Shown here in pieces: positions 1 through 9,100 of a stretch of 42,232 nt of DNA (the stretch's first letter is position 1; every line of letters starts with the position of its first letter). This DNA comes from a virus, in IMG/VR virus record IMGVR_UViG_3300032278_004265, positions 1 through 42,232 of that record, one strand, 5' to 3'. Both the position numbers and the translations under genes were made by a program. The notes under the pieces are model-generated. The model saw nothing but the letters and a program-made list of their open reading frames with translations. It searched no databases and was not told where the DNA came from.

Positions 1-1698
1 ATGACCGACGCCGCCCTTCGCGTCGAGGACACCCCGCCGGTCATGGCAATAGCTCGCGCCGCGCTCTATCTGCGCGTTTCCACCGGCCGCCAGGCCGAGA
101 GCGACCTGTCGATCCCCGACCAGCGCCGCCAGATCGAAGGCTATTGCCTGTCGCGCGGCTGGGAGGTCGCGGCCGAGTTCGTCGAACCGGGCAACACCGC
201 GACCGATGATCGTCGGCCGGCATTTCAGGCGATGATCGACGCAGCGATGCAGAAGCCGTCGCCGTTCAACGTGATCCTGGTCCACAGCTTCTCGCGCTTC
301 TTCCGCGACCAGTTTCAGTTCGAGTTCTACGTCCGCAAGCTGGCGAAGAATGGCGTGCGGCTGATCTCGATTACGCAAGATTTGGGCGACGATCCGATGA
401 GCGTGATGATGCGCCAGATCATGACGCTGTTCGACGAATATCAGTCGAAAGAGAACGGCAAGCACACGCTGCGATCGATGAAGGAGAATGCGCGGCAAGG
501 CTTCTGGAACGGCGCGCGGCCACCCATCGGCTATCGGATCGTCGAGGCTGGCCACCGCGGCGCGAAGATCAAGAAGAAGCTGGAGATCGACCCGATCCAG
601 GCCGAGACGGTGCGGCGCATCTACCGGATGGCGCTGAACGGCGTTGATGACAACGGGCCGATGGGCCTCAAGGCAATCGCGACCTGGCTCAACGACAACA
701 ATATCCGCACCCGCGACGGCGGGCGCTGGGGGCTTGGAGCCGTGCATCAGGTGCTCACCCGCACGACCTATATCGGCCAGCACAAGTTCAACTATCGGGA
801 TTATCGCACCAAAGCCCCCAAGCCCGAGAGCGAGCACGCGATCATGGAAGTGCCCGCCATCGTCTCGGAGGCGGAGTTCGAGGCCGTGCAGCGGTCGCTC
901 AAGGCACGCAGCCCGAAGATGATGCCGCCGATGGCCGTGGGCGGCCCAACGCTGCTCACGGGTATCTGCTTCTGCGCGTGCTGCGGCGGCGCAATGACGC
1001 TGCGCACCGGCACCAGCAGCGTCGGCCGCGAGTATCGCTATTACACTTGCTCCACGAAGGCGCGGCAGGGCGCGAAGGGCTGCCCTGGCATCACGGTCCC
1101 GATGGATCGGCTGAACGAAGCCGTAGTCGGGCATCTAGAGTGGCGACTGCTCGATCCGAAGCGGCTTGAAGAGATGATGGATCAGATTCTCGAACGCCGC
1201 GACGAATGGGTGGATCAGCGGCGGCTCCATGTCGCCGATCTGGAGCGCCGCGCGACCGAGGCCGAAGCGAAGCTCAAGCGACTCTATGACGCGATCGAGA
1301 ATGGTGTGATCGACGTGAGCGATTCGTCGCTCAAGGATCGGATCGCCGAACTGACGGCAACCCGCGATCAAGCCAGGGGCGATGCCGAGCGGGCGGTGGC
1401 GCATATCGAGAAGATCGGTCCTGCGATCACGCCAGAGAGCCTGCGTGCCTTTGCGATGGCGGCGCGCAAGAAGCTGCGTCAGGGCGATGGCTCATTTGCC
1501 CGCGATCATATCCGGGCGGTCGCGCAGCGCGTCGAGGTGGTCAGCAAGACGGAGGTTCGGATTCGCGGCCTGCGCAGTGAGTTGCTCCGAACCCTAACCG
1601 CCGCCTCTGGCGTAGAGGCGGCGGTGCTAGGCGTTCGCGCCTTTGAACCGAAATGGCGCACCCGGAACGATTCGAACGTCCGACCCTCAGATTCGTAG
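1..1698 (+). CDS. Large serine recombinase (site-specific integrase/resolvase family)
   Basis: 565 residues. The N-terminal resolvase domain (about 18-155) has the YLRVST motif with the likely nucleophile Ser27 and the SRFFRD segment near residue 98. A 'Recombinase' domain follows (about 165-300; FWNGARPPIGYRI), then a zinc ribbon with C325/C328 and C350/C361, then a charged coiled coil (about 385-470). This is the usual architecture and length of large serine integrases, which cut and rejoin att sites through a Ser-DNA link. The ATG is at the window edge; a second in-frame Met at residue 15 is an alternative start. The last ~36 codons run through a hairpin and the complement of a tRNA-Arg 3' half, and the TAG stop is the complement of the tRNA anticodon loop. 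The C-terminus is therefore probably acquired, not ancestral. The gene likely belongs to host or to a neighbouring element, because the phage has its own tyrosine integrase at the other end. Confidence 0.93.
   Translation: MTDAALRVEDTPPVMAIARAALYLRVSTGRQAESDLSIPDQRRQIEGYCLSRGWEVAAEFVEPGNTATDDRRPAFQAMIDAAMQKPSPFNVILVHSFSRFFRDQFQFEFYVRKLAKNGVRLISITQDLGDDPMSVMMRQIMTLFDEYQSKENGKHTLRSMKENARQGFWNGARPPIGYRIVEAGHRGAKIKKKLEIDPIQAETVRRIYRMALNGVDDNGPMGLKAIATWLNDNNIRTRDGGRWGLGAVHQVLTRTTYIGQHKFNYRDYRTKAPKPESEHAIMEVPAIVSEAEFEAVQRSLKARSPKMMPPMAVGGPTLLTGICFCACCGGAMTLRTGTSSVGREYRYYTCSTKARQGAKGCPGITVPMDRLNEAVVGHLEWRLLDPKRLEEMMDQILERRDEWVDQRRLHVADLERRATEAEAKLKRLYDAIENGVIDVSDSSLKDRIAELTATRDQARGDAERAVAHIEKIGPAITPESLRAFAMAARKKLRQGDGSFARDHIRAVAQRVEVVSKTEVRIRGLRSELLRTLTAASGVEAAVLGVRAFEPKWRTRNDSNVRPSDS
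1593..1631 (-). terminator. Strong hairpin downstream of the tRNA-Arg 3' end
   Basis: A perfect 11-bp stem (1597-1607 with 1615-1625, 7-nt loop) is extended outside by CCTA/TAGG (1593-1596, 1628-1631). It lies about 20 bases beyond the CCA end of the minus-strand tRNA fragment, where a tRNA terminator is expected, although there is no clean U-run after it. It is inside the end of the serine recombinase reading frame, which supports the view that this frame was extended into a tRNA flank. Confidence 0.4.
1654..1698 (-). other. 3' part of tRNA-Arg(ACG): putative attachment-site core (attL)
   Basis: The reverse complement reads from the anticodon loop (CT-ACG-AA) through the 3' anticodon stem strand, variable loop, a complete T arm with the TTCGAAT loop, the 3' acceptor strand and an encoded CCA. 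The 5' half of the tRNA (D arm, 5' acceptor strand) is missing: base 1699 onward does not continue the anticodon stem. This is the classic scar left when an integrase recombines in the 3' half of a tRNA gene. The prophage on the right supplies the unrelated flank. Which element made the scar (tyrosine-integrase prophage or serine-recombinase element) cannot be decided inside this window. Confidence 0.75.
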
Positions 1699-1719
1699 CA
1701 ATACTATGTTGTAGCAATA
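1695..1719. repeat. Direct repeat GTAGCAATA x2 at the prophage edge
   Basis: GTAGCAATA occurs at 1695-1703 and again at 1711-1719, a 16-bp period. The first copy straddles the end of the tRNA fragment. The repeats could be integrase or excisionase arm sites or part of the crossover region. The GTAGC core is the same pentamer that is repeated in the 27 kb control region. Confidence 0.45.
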
Positions 1720-1785
1720 TCAACTATTTAGGCGTCAGTTTCTTTCCGATTTGCCGTGAAAGCCGTTCGATTGTCGGAAGGGCGA

Positions 1786-1995
1786 TCAGGGGCCTTCAAG
1801 AAGATCGAGCCGTCCTTCGATGTCGGCAAGCTTGGCGGCAAGCGCGGGCGACGTTGCCGTGAGATCGCCGGCGACCGCATCGGCGATTGCCGCGCGGGCG
1901 CTCGCGCCATCGCGGATGGCGGCAGCTTCGATCGGCGACAGCGCCGCAACGGTCGGCGGCTGCAGTCGCGCGGTATCTTGGGCAAGTCGTGGCAT
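1786..1995 (-). CDS. Small protein, last gene of the late operon
   Basis: 69 residues, Ala/Leu-rich, predicted mostly helical, no recognised domain, no membrane segment. The start is well supported by a perfect AGGAGG ribosome site five bases upstream of the ATG at 1995. It follows the o-spanin by nine bases and ends about 90 bases before the putative attachment core, so it is the last late gene. Function unknown. Confidence 0.6.
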   Translation of the reverse strand: MPRLAQDTARLQPPTVAALSPIEAAAIRDGASARAAIADAVAGDLTATSPALAAKLADIEGRLDLLEGP

Positions 1996-2004
1996 GGCTT
2001 CCTC

Positions 2005-2361
2005 CTAGAAAATCCCCAGGAACTTCGGCCGCAGCGATTTGCGCACCTTCGCCATCGCCTCGTTCCATTCCTTCGGGCACATCGTCATCAGCTGGCGCAC
2101 GCGCGCCTTGTCGATGTTGGCGCTCACCCGGCCGCCTTCCGCCGCCAGCGCGAAGCTGCCCAGCCCGCTCGCGGTCCCGTCAATCAGGCTGGCGGGCGTC
2201 GCCGGCGTCGGGTCGAGCAACCCGCTGTTCAGGATCATCCGTTCGCACGGGCTCTCCGGCGCCAGCAGCACGTTCTTTGGCACGAAGCTGCAGGACGCCA
2301 TCACGCACAGCGGCAGATACGCCAGGGATCGAAACCGCCGCATCGGGCGCAGCACGGACAT
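2005..2361 (-). CDS. Outer-membrane spanin subunit (Rz1-like lipoprotein)
   Basis: 118 residues. The N-terminus has basic residues, a hydrophobic stretch and a lipobox-like VMASC with Cys24 as the lipidation site, so the mature protein would be anchored in the outer membrane. The start at 2361 has an AAGGA ribosome site seven bases upstream. The first 182 bases overlap the end of the i-spanin gene in another frame, and the rest runs beyond it: the overlapping form of spanin pairs. It would pair with the i-spanin to fuse inner and outer membranes at the end of lysis. The mature part is longer than in classical Rz1 and not obviously proline-rich, so the call rests on lipobox, overlap and position after the endolysin and holin genes. 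Confidence 0.7.
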   Translation of the reverse strand: MSVLRPMRRFRSLAYLPLCVMASCSFVPKNVLLAPESPCERMILNSGLLDPTPATPASLIDGTASGLGSFALAAEGGRVSANIDKARVRQLMTMCPKEWNEAMAKVRKSLRPKFLGIF

Positions 2362-2656
2362 TGGCAATTCCTTTCTCGGTGATGACGCGGACCTCGACCT
2401 TCTCGCGCTCCGCCTTGACGATGACCGGGATGGCCTGATCGGCAATCCGCCCGACGGCTTCACCCGCCGCGCCGCTCACCTTCGCCTCGCCTTCGCGCCG
2501 GATCGCCTCGGCAGGGCGGAAAAACAGCCACCAGAGCGCAAAGCCGAGCGCGATGGCCGCAAGTGCCACCGCACCCGCGATCATCGCCCAGCGCGCCCCA
2601 CGGGCGGCAGGAACAGCGGTCTCGACCGCCTGCTCGATGTCGCCCGCGATGCTCAC
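2180..2656 (-). CDS. Inner-membrane spanin subunit (Rz-like)
   Basis: 158 residues from a GTG start that overlaps the upstream holin-candidate stop (GTGA). It has one N-terminal transmembrane helix (about 23-46) preceded by a short cytoplasmic part, then a long charged, helical periplasmic segment, the type II layout of i-spanins. Its last third is overlapped by the o-spanin frame. Together they would join the two membranes after the endolysin has opened the wall. Sequence motifs in Rz proteins are weak, so topology and gene order are the main evidence. Confidence 0.68.
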   Translation of the reverse strand: MSIAGDIEQAVETAVPAARGARWAMIAGAVALAAIALGFALWWLFFRPAEAIRREGEAKVSGAAGEAVGRIADQAIPVIVKAEREKVEVRVITEKGIANVRAAPDAAVSIPGVSAAVRDGVLQLRAKERAAGAGEPVRTDDPEQRVARPDAGDARQPD

Positions 2657-2907
2657 GGCGCGCGCTCGATCGTCACCGTCTGCGCAGCGGCGGCGATGTC
2701 CAGCGCCTTGTCGGCGCGCGCGGCATTGTCGGCCGATCCGCGCGAGCTGCCCAGCCAATAGCCCCACGCACCCGCGAAGGCCGCGATCAGCGCGCCCTTC
2801 ATCGTGTCGTCGCCGGTGTTGGCCGAATAGGCCCAGGCGAACAGCCCGATCAGCAACAGCGTGATCAGCAGGCGCGGGTCGGCCCAGCGGTCGAGCAGCG
2901 GCTTCAT
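2653..2907 (-). CDS. Holin candidate, two transmembrane helices
   Basis: 84 residues with two hydrophobic helices (about 12-28 and 36-53) joined by a short polar turn containing TGDDT, and a charged C-terminal tail. Size and topology fit a class II holin, which forms the lesion that lets the endolysin reach the wall. It overlaps the endolysin stop by four bases upstream and the i-spanin start downstream, so the cassette is translationally coupled. The single-TM gene at 3366 is the competing holin candidate. Confidence 0.6.
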   Translation of the reverse strand: MKPLLDRWADPRLLITLLLIGLFAWAYSANTGDDTMKGALIAAFAGAWGYWLGSSRGSADNAARADKALDIAAAAQTVTIERAP

Positions 2908-3362
2908 GCGAAATACCGCCAGTTGATTTCGGTGCCCGCCGGTCCCGGCTGGTGCCCCATCATCATCCGCGCGCGCGGGTCGAAGCTGACATGCACGACG
3001 CTGCGGCCGCTCTCGAGGATCATCTGGTCGATCCTGACTTCGCGCCGCTTCATCGCACCGGCGATCGCGCGCGCGGTTTCCAGCGCCGACAGGCCCGCCA
3101 CGCGGATGTCCGCCGCCAGCCCCATCGGGTGCGCGCTGGTCGGTGTGCCGCCGACGATCCGGTTGACCTCGGGGTTGCGGTACGCGCTGGTGACGACGAT
3201 GGCGCGACCGCCACAGATCGACCGCACGATTTCAAGCCCCGGCGCCAGATATTTGGTCATGTTGGCCAGATGCGCCTCGGTCGGCGCGTTGCTGATGCCG
3301 CGCTCGTCGGCGGTCGACGAGACGCACAATTCCTCAAGCGAAAAGTTCTTGGTCAGCTTCAT
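2904..3362 (-). CDS. Endolysin, M15-type zinc peptidase (D-Ala carboxypeptidase-like)
   Basis: 152 residues forming a single M15_3-like domain. The metal site is visible as SAHPMGLAAD (His78, Asp85) and VVHVSFD (His124), with SAYR near residue 59 in the usual preceding strand. Such enzymes cut peptide cross-links in peptidoglycan. There is no signal peptide, so export would depend on a holin. Location next to the holin and spanin genes makes it the lysis endolysin, distinct from the muramidase domain carried in the virion protein at 6129-12962. Confidence 0.88.
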   Translation of the reverse strand: MKLTKNFSLEELCVSSTADERGISNAPTEAHLANMTKYLAPGLEIVRSICGGRAIVVTSAYRNPEVNRIVGGTPTSAHPMGLAADIRVAGLSALETARAIAGAMKRREVRIDQMILESGRSVVHVSFDPRARMMMGHQPGPAGTEINWRYFA

Positions 3363-3365
3363 CGC

Positions 3366-3638
3366 TCAATTCCTCTTGTTGGCCGCGCGCGCCGCCAGCA
3401 TCTGGTCGCGATCCTCTTTGGCGCGCTCGGCAATGAACTGGACGTTGGCGTCGATGCGCTCGATCCGCTGCGCCATCGCGTCATATTTGGCCTCAATCGC
3501 GATCAGGCGCCGGTCATGCTCCTGCACCGATTGCCACAGCACGCCGGCCGTCCACGCCAGATTGGCACCGCTCACCGTCAGGGCGAGGATGACGCCCCAC
3601 TCGACGCGCCGAATTTCCGTGCCGTCCGACGCGCTCAC
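3366..3638 (-). CDS. Single-TM protein with coiled coil (lysis-cassette, possible holin)
   Basis: 90 residues: short N-terminus, one transmembrane helix (about 14-35), then a heptad-rich charged helix (about 37-85). The start at 3638 overlaps the stop of the next upstream gene by four bases. Position just before the endolysin suggests a holin, holin regulator or lysis accessory. T7-type gp17.5 holins are also single-TM, but I see no sequence proof. Confidence 0.6.
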   Translation of the reverse strand: MSASDGTEIRRVEWGVILALTVSGANLAWTAGVLWQSVQEHDRRLIAIEAKYDAMAQRIERIDANVQFIAERAKEDRDQMLAARAANKRN

Positions 3639-3838
3639 GGCTCGATCACTTCGATGCCGGTGATGTCCGCGCCTTTCAGCACGACGTTGCCCTTCAGCGA
3701 CACCTCGACATCGCCCGAAAAGCTCACGCCCTGCAGCTCGCCGACCACCGTCTGCGTGATCGACACGCGCAGCGGTGCGAAGTTGCCGGCCGCGCGCCGT
3801 TCGCCCAGCAACGCGGCCAAGGCCTCAATCGTCATCAT
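3635..3838 (-). CDS. Small unknown protein after the tailspike
   Basis: 67 residues. The C-terminal half is beta-rich, with alternating hydrophobics ending in GADITGIEVIEP. The ATG overlaps the tailspike stop (ATGA) at 3835-3838, and its own stop overlaps the next start, so translation is coupled. It may be a tailspike-associated or assembly protein. No family recognised. Confidence 0.6.
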   Translation of the reverse strand: MMTIEALAALLGERRAAGNFAPLRVSITQTVVGELQGVSFSGDVEVSLKGNVVLKGADITGIEVIEP

Positions 3839-6132
3839 GTCAGCAGTCTCCCTTTCTGGTTCTCGGCGATCAGCGTGGCGACCATGTTGGCGGTGTCGGC
3901 CAGCGTCGCGGTGGCCGGGTCGAACGCGGTTGCGGCGGTGTACGCCGCCAGCGTGATCGCGGCGCGCGGCTCCTGCGCGATCAGGCCTGAATTGGCATAG
4001 GCCAGCGCTTCCTGCATCGTGTCGAACGCGACGATCGCGATGCCGCCGATCTCGATCACCGACGTTGCGCCACCGTTGAAATGATAGAGCGAACTGGTGC
4101 GATCGACCGACTCGGCCTTGAGGATCTGCGTATAGGTGCGCAGCGTCGTCGAGCTGATCGCTACCTGCCGCCCGAAGGTATAAAGCCCGCTGATCTGCAC
4201 CGACACCGTCGGCCCGCTCACCTTGCGCGCGACATACTGCACGACGAAATATTTGTTGGCGGGCAGCGTCACCGATGTCGTCGGCAGCAGCGTCTCGTTG
4301 TTGTTGATCGTCAGCCGCTGGACCTTGTCCATGCCGGGCAGCGCCGATCCCGCCACCGTCGTGGTATTGCGCAGCGTCGATCCGGTGAAGGCGATCGCGC
4401 TCTGCGCATTCTTGACGAACAGCACGGTACCGCCGCCCGCGCCGAAACCGCTGGGCACCGGCATCGCATAGCAGGGCGCCGCCAGCGACGTTTCGTTCAG
4501 CACCGCGGCGATCGAATAAGTCAGCCCGTCGACCTGGCTGTTGAACGACCGCGCCATGTGATGCGCCAGCGTCGCGTTGTTCGTCAGCTCGCAGTTGACG
4601 ACGTTGGTCAGATCGCAGCCGATCGTCGTCACGTTGCTGCCGTCGAGCACCATCGGGCCGGGGCACGAATTCGAAATGACGATGCTCGTGGTGTTCAGTG
4701 CATACAGATATTTCGGCGCGCGCGTGTTGCCGTCGGGCGTCGTCACCGACGTGGCGGTGTAGTTATTCTCGATATACTCGCCGTCGATCAGGAAGTGCGG
4801 GAAACCGCCCGCGCTGTTGCAGTTGCGGAAGTAATGGCACCAGCCGGGGATGCCCTCCAGAATGCGGTCGCGCTGGTTGAACTGGCAGGTGCCGATCACG
4901 CTGCGGCCGTCGATGTAATTGCTGGCGATCTGCGCTCCTTGGCAATTATCGCCGACCAGGAACGCCGTGCCCGCGTGCATCACGTCGCCCGAACCGCCGC
5001 CGCCCGAGCCGACATTCGCCGTCACGAACAGATGATAATTCGCCGATCCGAACTGGCAGTTGCGCGTGTAAAGGCCGATCGACCCCCACGGGCGATTGAT
5101 GCACTTGTCGTGGTTGCTGAACCCGACGCGATCGAACACCGTGCGCCCGGTGTATTCGGCGCCCGCCGTGTAGCTGGTCGGGCCGAACTGATAGCCGATG
5201 CCCTGCCGCGTGCCGATGCCCTCGATCGACAGGTTCTCGACGATGGCGAAATCCCACCCGCCGCCGTTCGCGGTCGAGGTCAGCGCAATGCCCGTCGCCG
5301 ACGTGGGGTTGATGACAGCCGCGCCGATGCCCGATCCGATCAGGCCGTTGGTGCGGCTGGGGATCGTCGCGGCGGTGTAGGTACCGGGGGCGAGATGCAC
5401 CACGCCATTGCCCAAGGCGGTGATCGCGCTGCCGAGTGTCAGGTAACTGACCGTCCGCCGCAGCGACAGCAGAAATTCGGCAAGCGACTTCCTGATACCG
5501 CCGCTGGGTTTGTAGCCCGAAAGCGCCGCGCCGTCATCGCCCGCCAGGTCGCCGCGCAGCGCCGCGTCGCCGCCGCCGGTGCCCGACGCCGGCACCGGCT
5601 TGCCGGTCGCATCGCCCGCAAAGAATTTCCCCGCGAACGGGGCGGCTGGCAGCGGCTCCAGCTTGTCGTTCGCATAGCGCATCAGCGCGCCGTCGTTCCC
5701 GGCCAGATTGTCGAGCACCGGCGCGGTCTGGCCAGCGGGCACTTGCGGCGCGCGGCTGGCGACGTCTTCGATCTGCAGCTGCTGCTCCTGAACCACGACA
5801 GTCATCTTGTCGAGCGCGCGCTCGACCGTGGCGCTGGGGAAGCGTCCATTGGCCGGGAAATCGGAATCCTGCTCGATTGGCATGCGCCCCTGGATCACGA
5901 CGACCATGCCGCTTGCCGGCGCCGTCACGAAGCTGACCGTGCCGGTCGCCCCCGATCCGCCCGTCACGCTGTAATGTGAATTCAGCGTCATGTCGGTTTC
6001 GGCGCCCGCAGAATTGCGCAGCGCAACGCGTAAATCGCTTGCAAGATAGAAGATGAACGGCACGTCGAAACTCGCCGTGCTGCCATTCCCGGCATAGGCG
6101 ATGCCGCGCGGCGGGCTGGCTGCGATCGTCAT
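3835..6132 (-). CDS. Tailspike / tail fibre with beta-helix region
   Basis: 765 residues. The first ~130 resemble the T7 gp17 N-terminal attachment domain (AGNGSTASFDVPF start, then a helical stretch rich in Gln/Glu). A linker leads to a pectate-lyase-like repetitive region (about 235-580) rich in Gly, Asn and short beta strands, as in glycan-binding or glycan-cutting tailspikes. The end (about 610-765) is a separate beta-rich part. It attaches to the tail through the N-terminus and reads the host surface with the centre. No catalytic residues can be assigned by eye. It follows the giant virion gene with a four-base overlap. Confidence 0.82.
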   Translation of the reverse strand: MTIAASPPRGIAYAGNGSTASFDVPFIFYLASDLRVALRNSAGAETDMTLNSHYSVTGGSGATGTVSFVTAPASGMVVVIQGRMPIEQDSDFPANGRFPSATVERALDKMTVVVQEQQLQIEDVASRAPQVPAGQTAPVLDNLAGNDGALMRYANDKLEPLPAAPFAGKFFAGDATGKPVPASGTGGGDAALRGDLAGDDGAALSGYKPSGGIRKSLAEFLLSLRRTVSYLTLGSAITALGNGVVHLAPGTYTAATIPSRTNGLIGSGIGAAVINPTSATGIALTSTANGGGWDFAIVENLSIEGIGTRQGIGYQFGPTSYTAGAEYTGRTVFDRVGFSNHDKCINRPWGSIGLYTRNCQFGSANYHLFVTANVGSGGGGSGDVMHAGTAFLVGDNCQGAQIASNYIDGRSVIGTCQFNQRDRILEGIPGWCHYFRNCNSAGGFPHFLIDGEYIENNYTATSVTTPDGNTRAPKYLYALNTTSIVISNSCPGPMVLDGSNVTTIGCDLTNVVNCELTNNATLAHHMARSFNSQVDGLTYSIAAVLNETSLAAPCYAMPVPSGFGAGGGTVLFVKNAQSAIAFTGSTLRNTTTVAGSALPGMDKVQRLTINNNETLLPTTSVTLPANKYFVVQYVARKVSGPTVSVQISGLYTFGRQVAISSTTLRTYTQILKAESVDRTSSLYHFNGGATSVIEIGGIAIVAFDTMQEALAYANSGLIAQEPRAAITLAAYTAATAFDPATATLADTANMVATLIAENQKGRLLT

Positions 6133-9100
6133 GGGGTTTCTCCGTCATTCTGTGGTGCGATGTTGCTGAAATCGGGGCCGCGCTCGGGCGCTTGCTGGCC
6201 GGGTTCCCACCAATATTGGCTGCCCTGCTCGGCGGCGCGCTGCTCCATCCGCCGCCATGCCTTGCGATAGTCGGGATCGATCTGCTGCTGGATCTGGTCC
6301 ATCACTTCGCGGTCGAACGCGAGCCGAAGGCCCACGATCGACCCACCCGGCAATTCCTGCCGCAACAGCTTGGCCGCTGCCCAGGCCGGATGCTTTGACC
6401 CCGCGACGTCGACAATGCCTTGCGCCGTCTGCACGGTCGGCCCTGCGATCGTCGATGCGAGCCCGCCGCCGAAGCGGTTGGTCGATCCATAGGCAAAATC
6501 GCCAAAAATACCCAGGCCGCCACCCTGCGCCACCGCCGATGCCCAGAATTTCTGGTCATAGGTTGCGCTGGGCCCCTCGCCGCGCGCGATGGCGTCAAGC
6601 TGGTCCTGCGTCGGCAACGGGCTGGCGCCGACCCGGCGAGGATCCTTGCCGTTCAGTACGTCTTTCATTTCGAGCGCCAGCGCCCCGGCCAGCGTGGTCG
6701 CGATGAACAGCCCCGCGGCATATCTGCCGGCGGCCCAGCCGCCCACGCTCGACGCCTCGGCCAGACGACGCGACTGCATCATCGCCATGCCGATCGAAAA
6801 GCCCTTGAACAGGAATCCGGTGCGCATGGCCTCGCCGAACCATGTCCCCTTGGGCGCATAGGTGTTGACGAAGCTGCGCACGTTGATGTCGGGCGTCGGC
6901 ACCGCATAATCGGCTTCGCGCGCGATCATTTCATAAACGCGGTCGCCCAGCGTTTCGTCTTTGATATACTGCGGCAATATCCAGTCGGCGCCCTTGTCGC
7001 GCACTTTGGGCGTTGCGCGAATGGCATCCCAATCGCGCGCGCTGATGTTGTAGCGCTCGAGCAAACGCCGAAACGCAGGATCGAGCGCGTCGAAGCCTTT
7101 GCTCGCCTCGTGGCTGATGTGGGCGACGATGGTCTGCCCCAGCGCCCATCGGCCCGCCTCAGTCACGCGCGAAAGGCCGCTGACGCGCAGCACACCCTCG
7201 GCGAGGCGCCGCGCGGTTTCGTTGGTCAACTCCTCGCCCAGCGCGCGATGCTGCGACGCCAGCCGCCCTGCATATTCCTCGGCGATGCCGGTCATGCGGA
7301 TTGCCCAGGCCGCGCCGTCCTCGGTGGCGGCAAGATAGCGGCCATATTGTTCGACGATGCCGACGGCCGGCAGGCCGTTGAATTTGCGCGTCACGACGCC
7401 GAATGCCGGGTCGGTCGCGATCGCGGTCACGCTGGCGCTCCCCAGCTTGGCCGCCGTCTGTACCGATCGCACTGCCGAAAAGCCCAGCGCGATGGTGCGG
7501 TTTTCCGGCCGGCCCGCCTGTCCCGTAATGTCGGCCATCAGCCGGTCGATCTGCTTGCCCGCGCGCTCCGCTGCCTCGATCGCCTTGGTGCCGGGGCTGG
7601 TATCGATCGCTGCCGATTTGACCAGCGTGTCTTTGAGCCATTTCACCGTCGCTGCGGGATTGGGGCCCAGGATTTCGATTTGCGCGACATCACGCGCCAT
7701 GCGGTTGATATGGCCGATCATCGCGTCGAACGGAGTCGCCGCGCCGAACTGTTCGGCGTAGCGCATCCAGCTGTCGGCATCCTTGAAGATCAGGAAACGA
7801 GGGTCGCTGCGTCGGTTGGCCAGCATCGATTGGCCGACGGCGCCGGGATTGCGCCCATTCCAGCCATCGGTGCGGATCGTTTCCCACACGTCGCGCAGCA
7901 CCAGCTCCAGCGCTTCGTCGCTGAACGGCAGCCCGGTACGCCGATCCACCATTGCCGCGCGGTCGAGTTGCGGCGTGATGAAATCGCGCCACGCCTCGAA
8001 TCCGGCCGCGCGGACCTTTTGCGTGTCATGCGCCTGCGGCAGGCCCCACCGCTCCAGCTTGCCAATGTCGCCGCCGGCCGCGTTGAAGCGACGGCGCAGC
8101 ATTTCCGCAGTTGCCTCCCACGCCTTGGCAATCTGCTTTGCCATCGCGTTGCCGGTGTCTTCGCCGAACAATTCGCGCACGACGTCGCCGAGCTCGGCCC
8201 GGTTGCGCACCTGCCCGACCAGGTCTGCGCTGAACCGGGTCAGCGCGCCGTCCATCATCGCATAGGCGCGATTGCGCACCGCGATGCGGCGACCCTCGAC
8301 ATTGTCGCCCTTTGCGCGAAAATCGCCCCCGGCGATCTTGGCGGGGCCGCTGCGCGGATCGATCGGCCCGCCGCCGTTCGGCCCGCCGCGCTTGCGGCCA
8401 CCGTTGTACCCGTCGGCATCGGCGAGGATACGCTGCTGCGCCTTTGCCTGCCCGCTCGCCAGGATCTTCTTGCGGGTCAGCTGCGCTTGAAGCTCGCGCA
8501 GCGTTGCGTCGGTCGCCATCTTGTCGGCTGCCTGATCGCCGAACTGGCGACGGAAGTCCTGCCGCAATTCGTCGAACAGCTTGGTCGCCGCCTCGGCGCG
8601 ATCCTTGTCGATCGCGCCCTTGGCGACCAGGGCGTCCAGCTTGTCGCCGAATTGATACAGAGTCTTGCTCTGCGACAGCATTTTACCGCTGATTTGGCCG
8701 TCACCGTGTCGCAGGAGATGATCCAGCGCGCGCAGCACCGGCGCCTCACTCGAAAGGCGCAGCGATGCCCGAACGTGCTGCACCATTTCGGCCATCCAGG
8801 TGCGCAGCCGCGCCCAGATTGACCCGGCTTCATACCGACGATTCAAGATGTCGGTAGCATGAACTGCCCAAAACTCCGATGGATTAACCAGATGATAATC
8901 ATCCCTTTGCCGCATCAGGCGCGTCACCATGTCGCGCGTTTGCTGGGACGGGGCGGCGTCGTTTTCGATGATCGCCCTCGCAAATGCTTGTGCGCGCTCG
9001 TCGCTGCTCGCGGCAAGGTCGGCAACACGGCGCGCCCATTCACCACGAATGGCGTCACGCATATCCTGCGGCATCATCCGCTCGGTGTGGTGCAGCACTT

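Noticed and set aside
2563-3956. Plus-strand frames across the lysis cassette
   Set aside because: Antisense to endolysin, holin and spanin genes, which have coupled starts and clear motifs.
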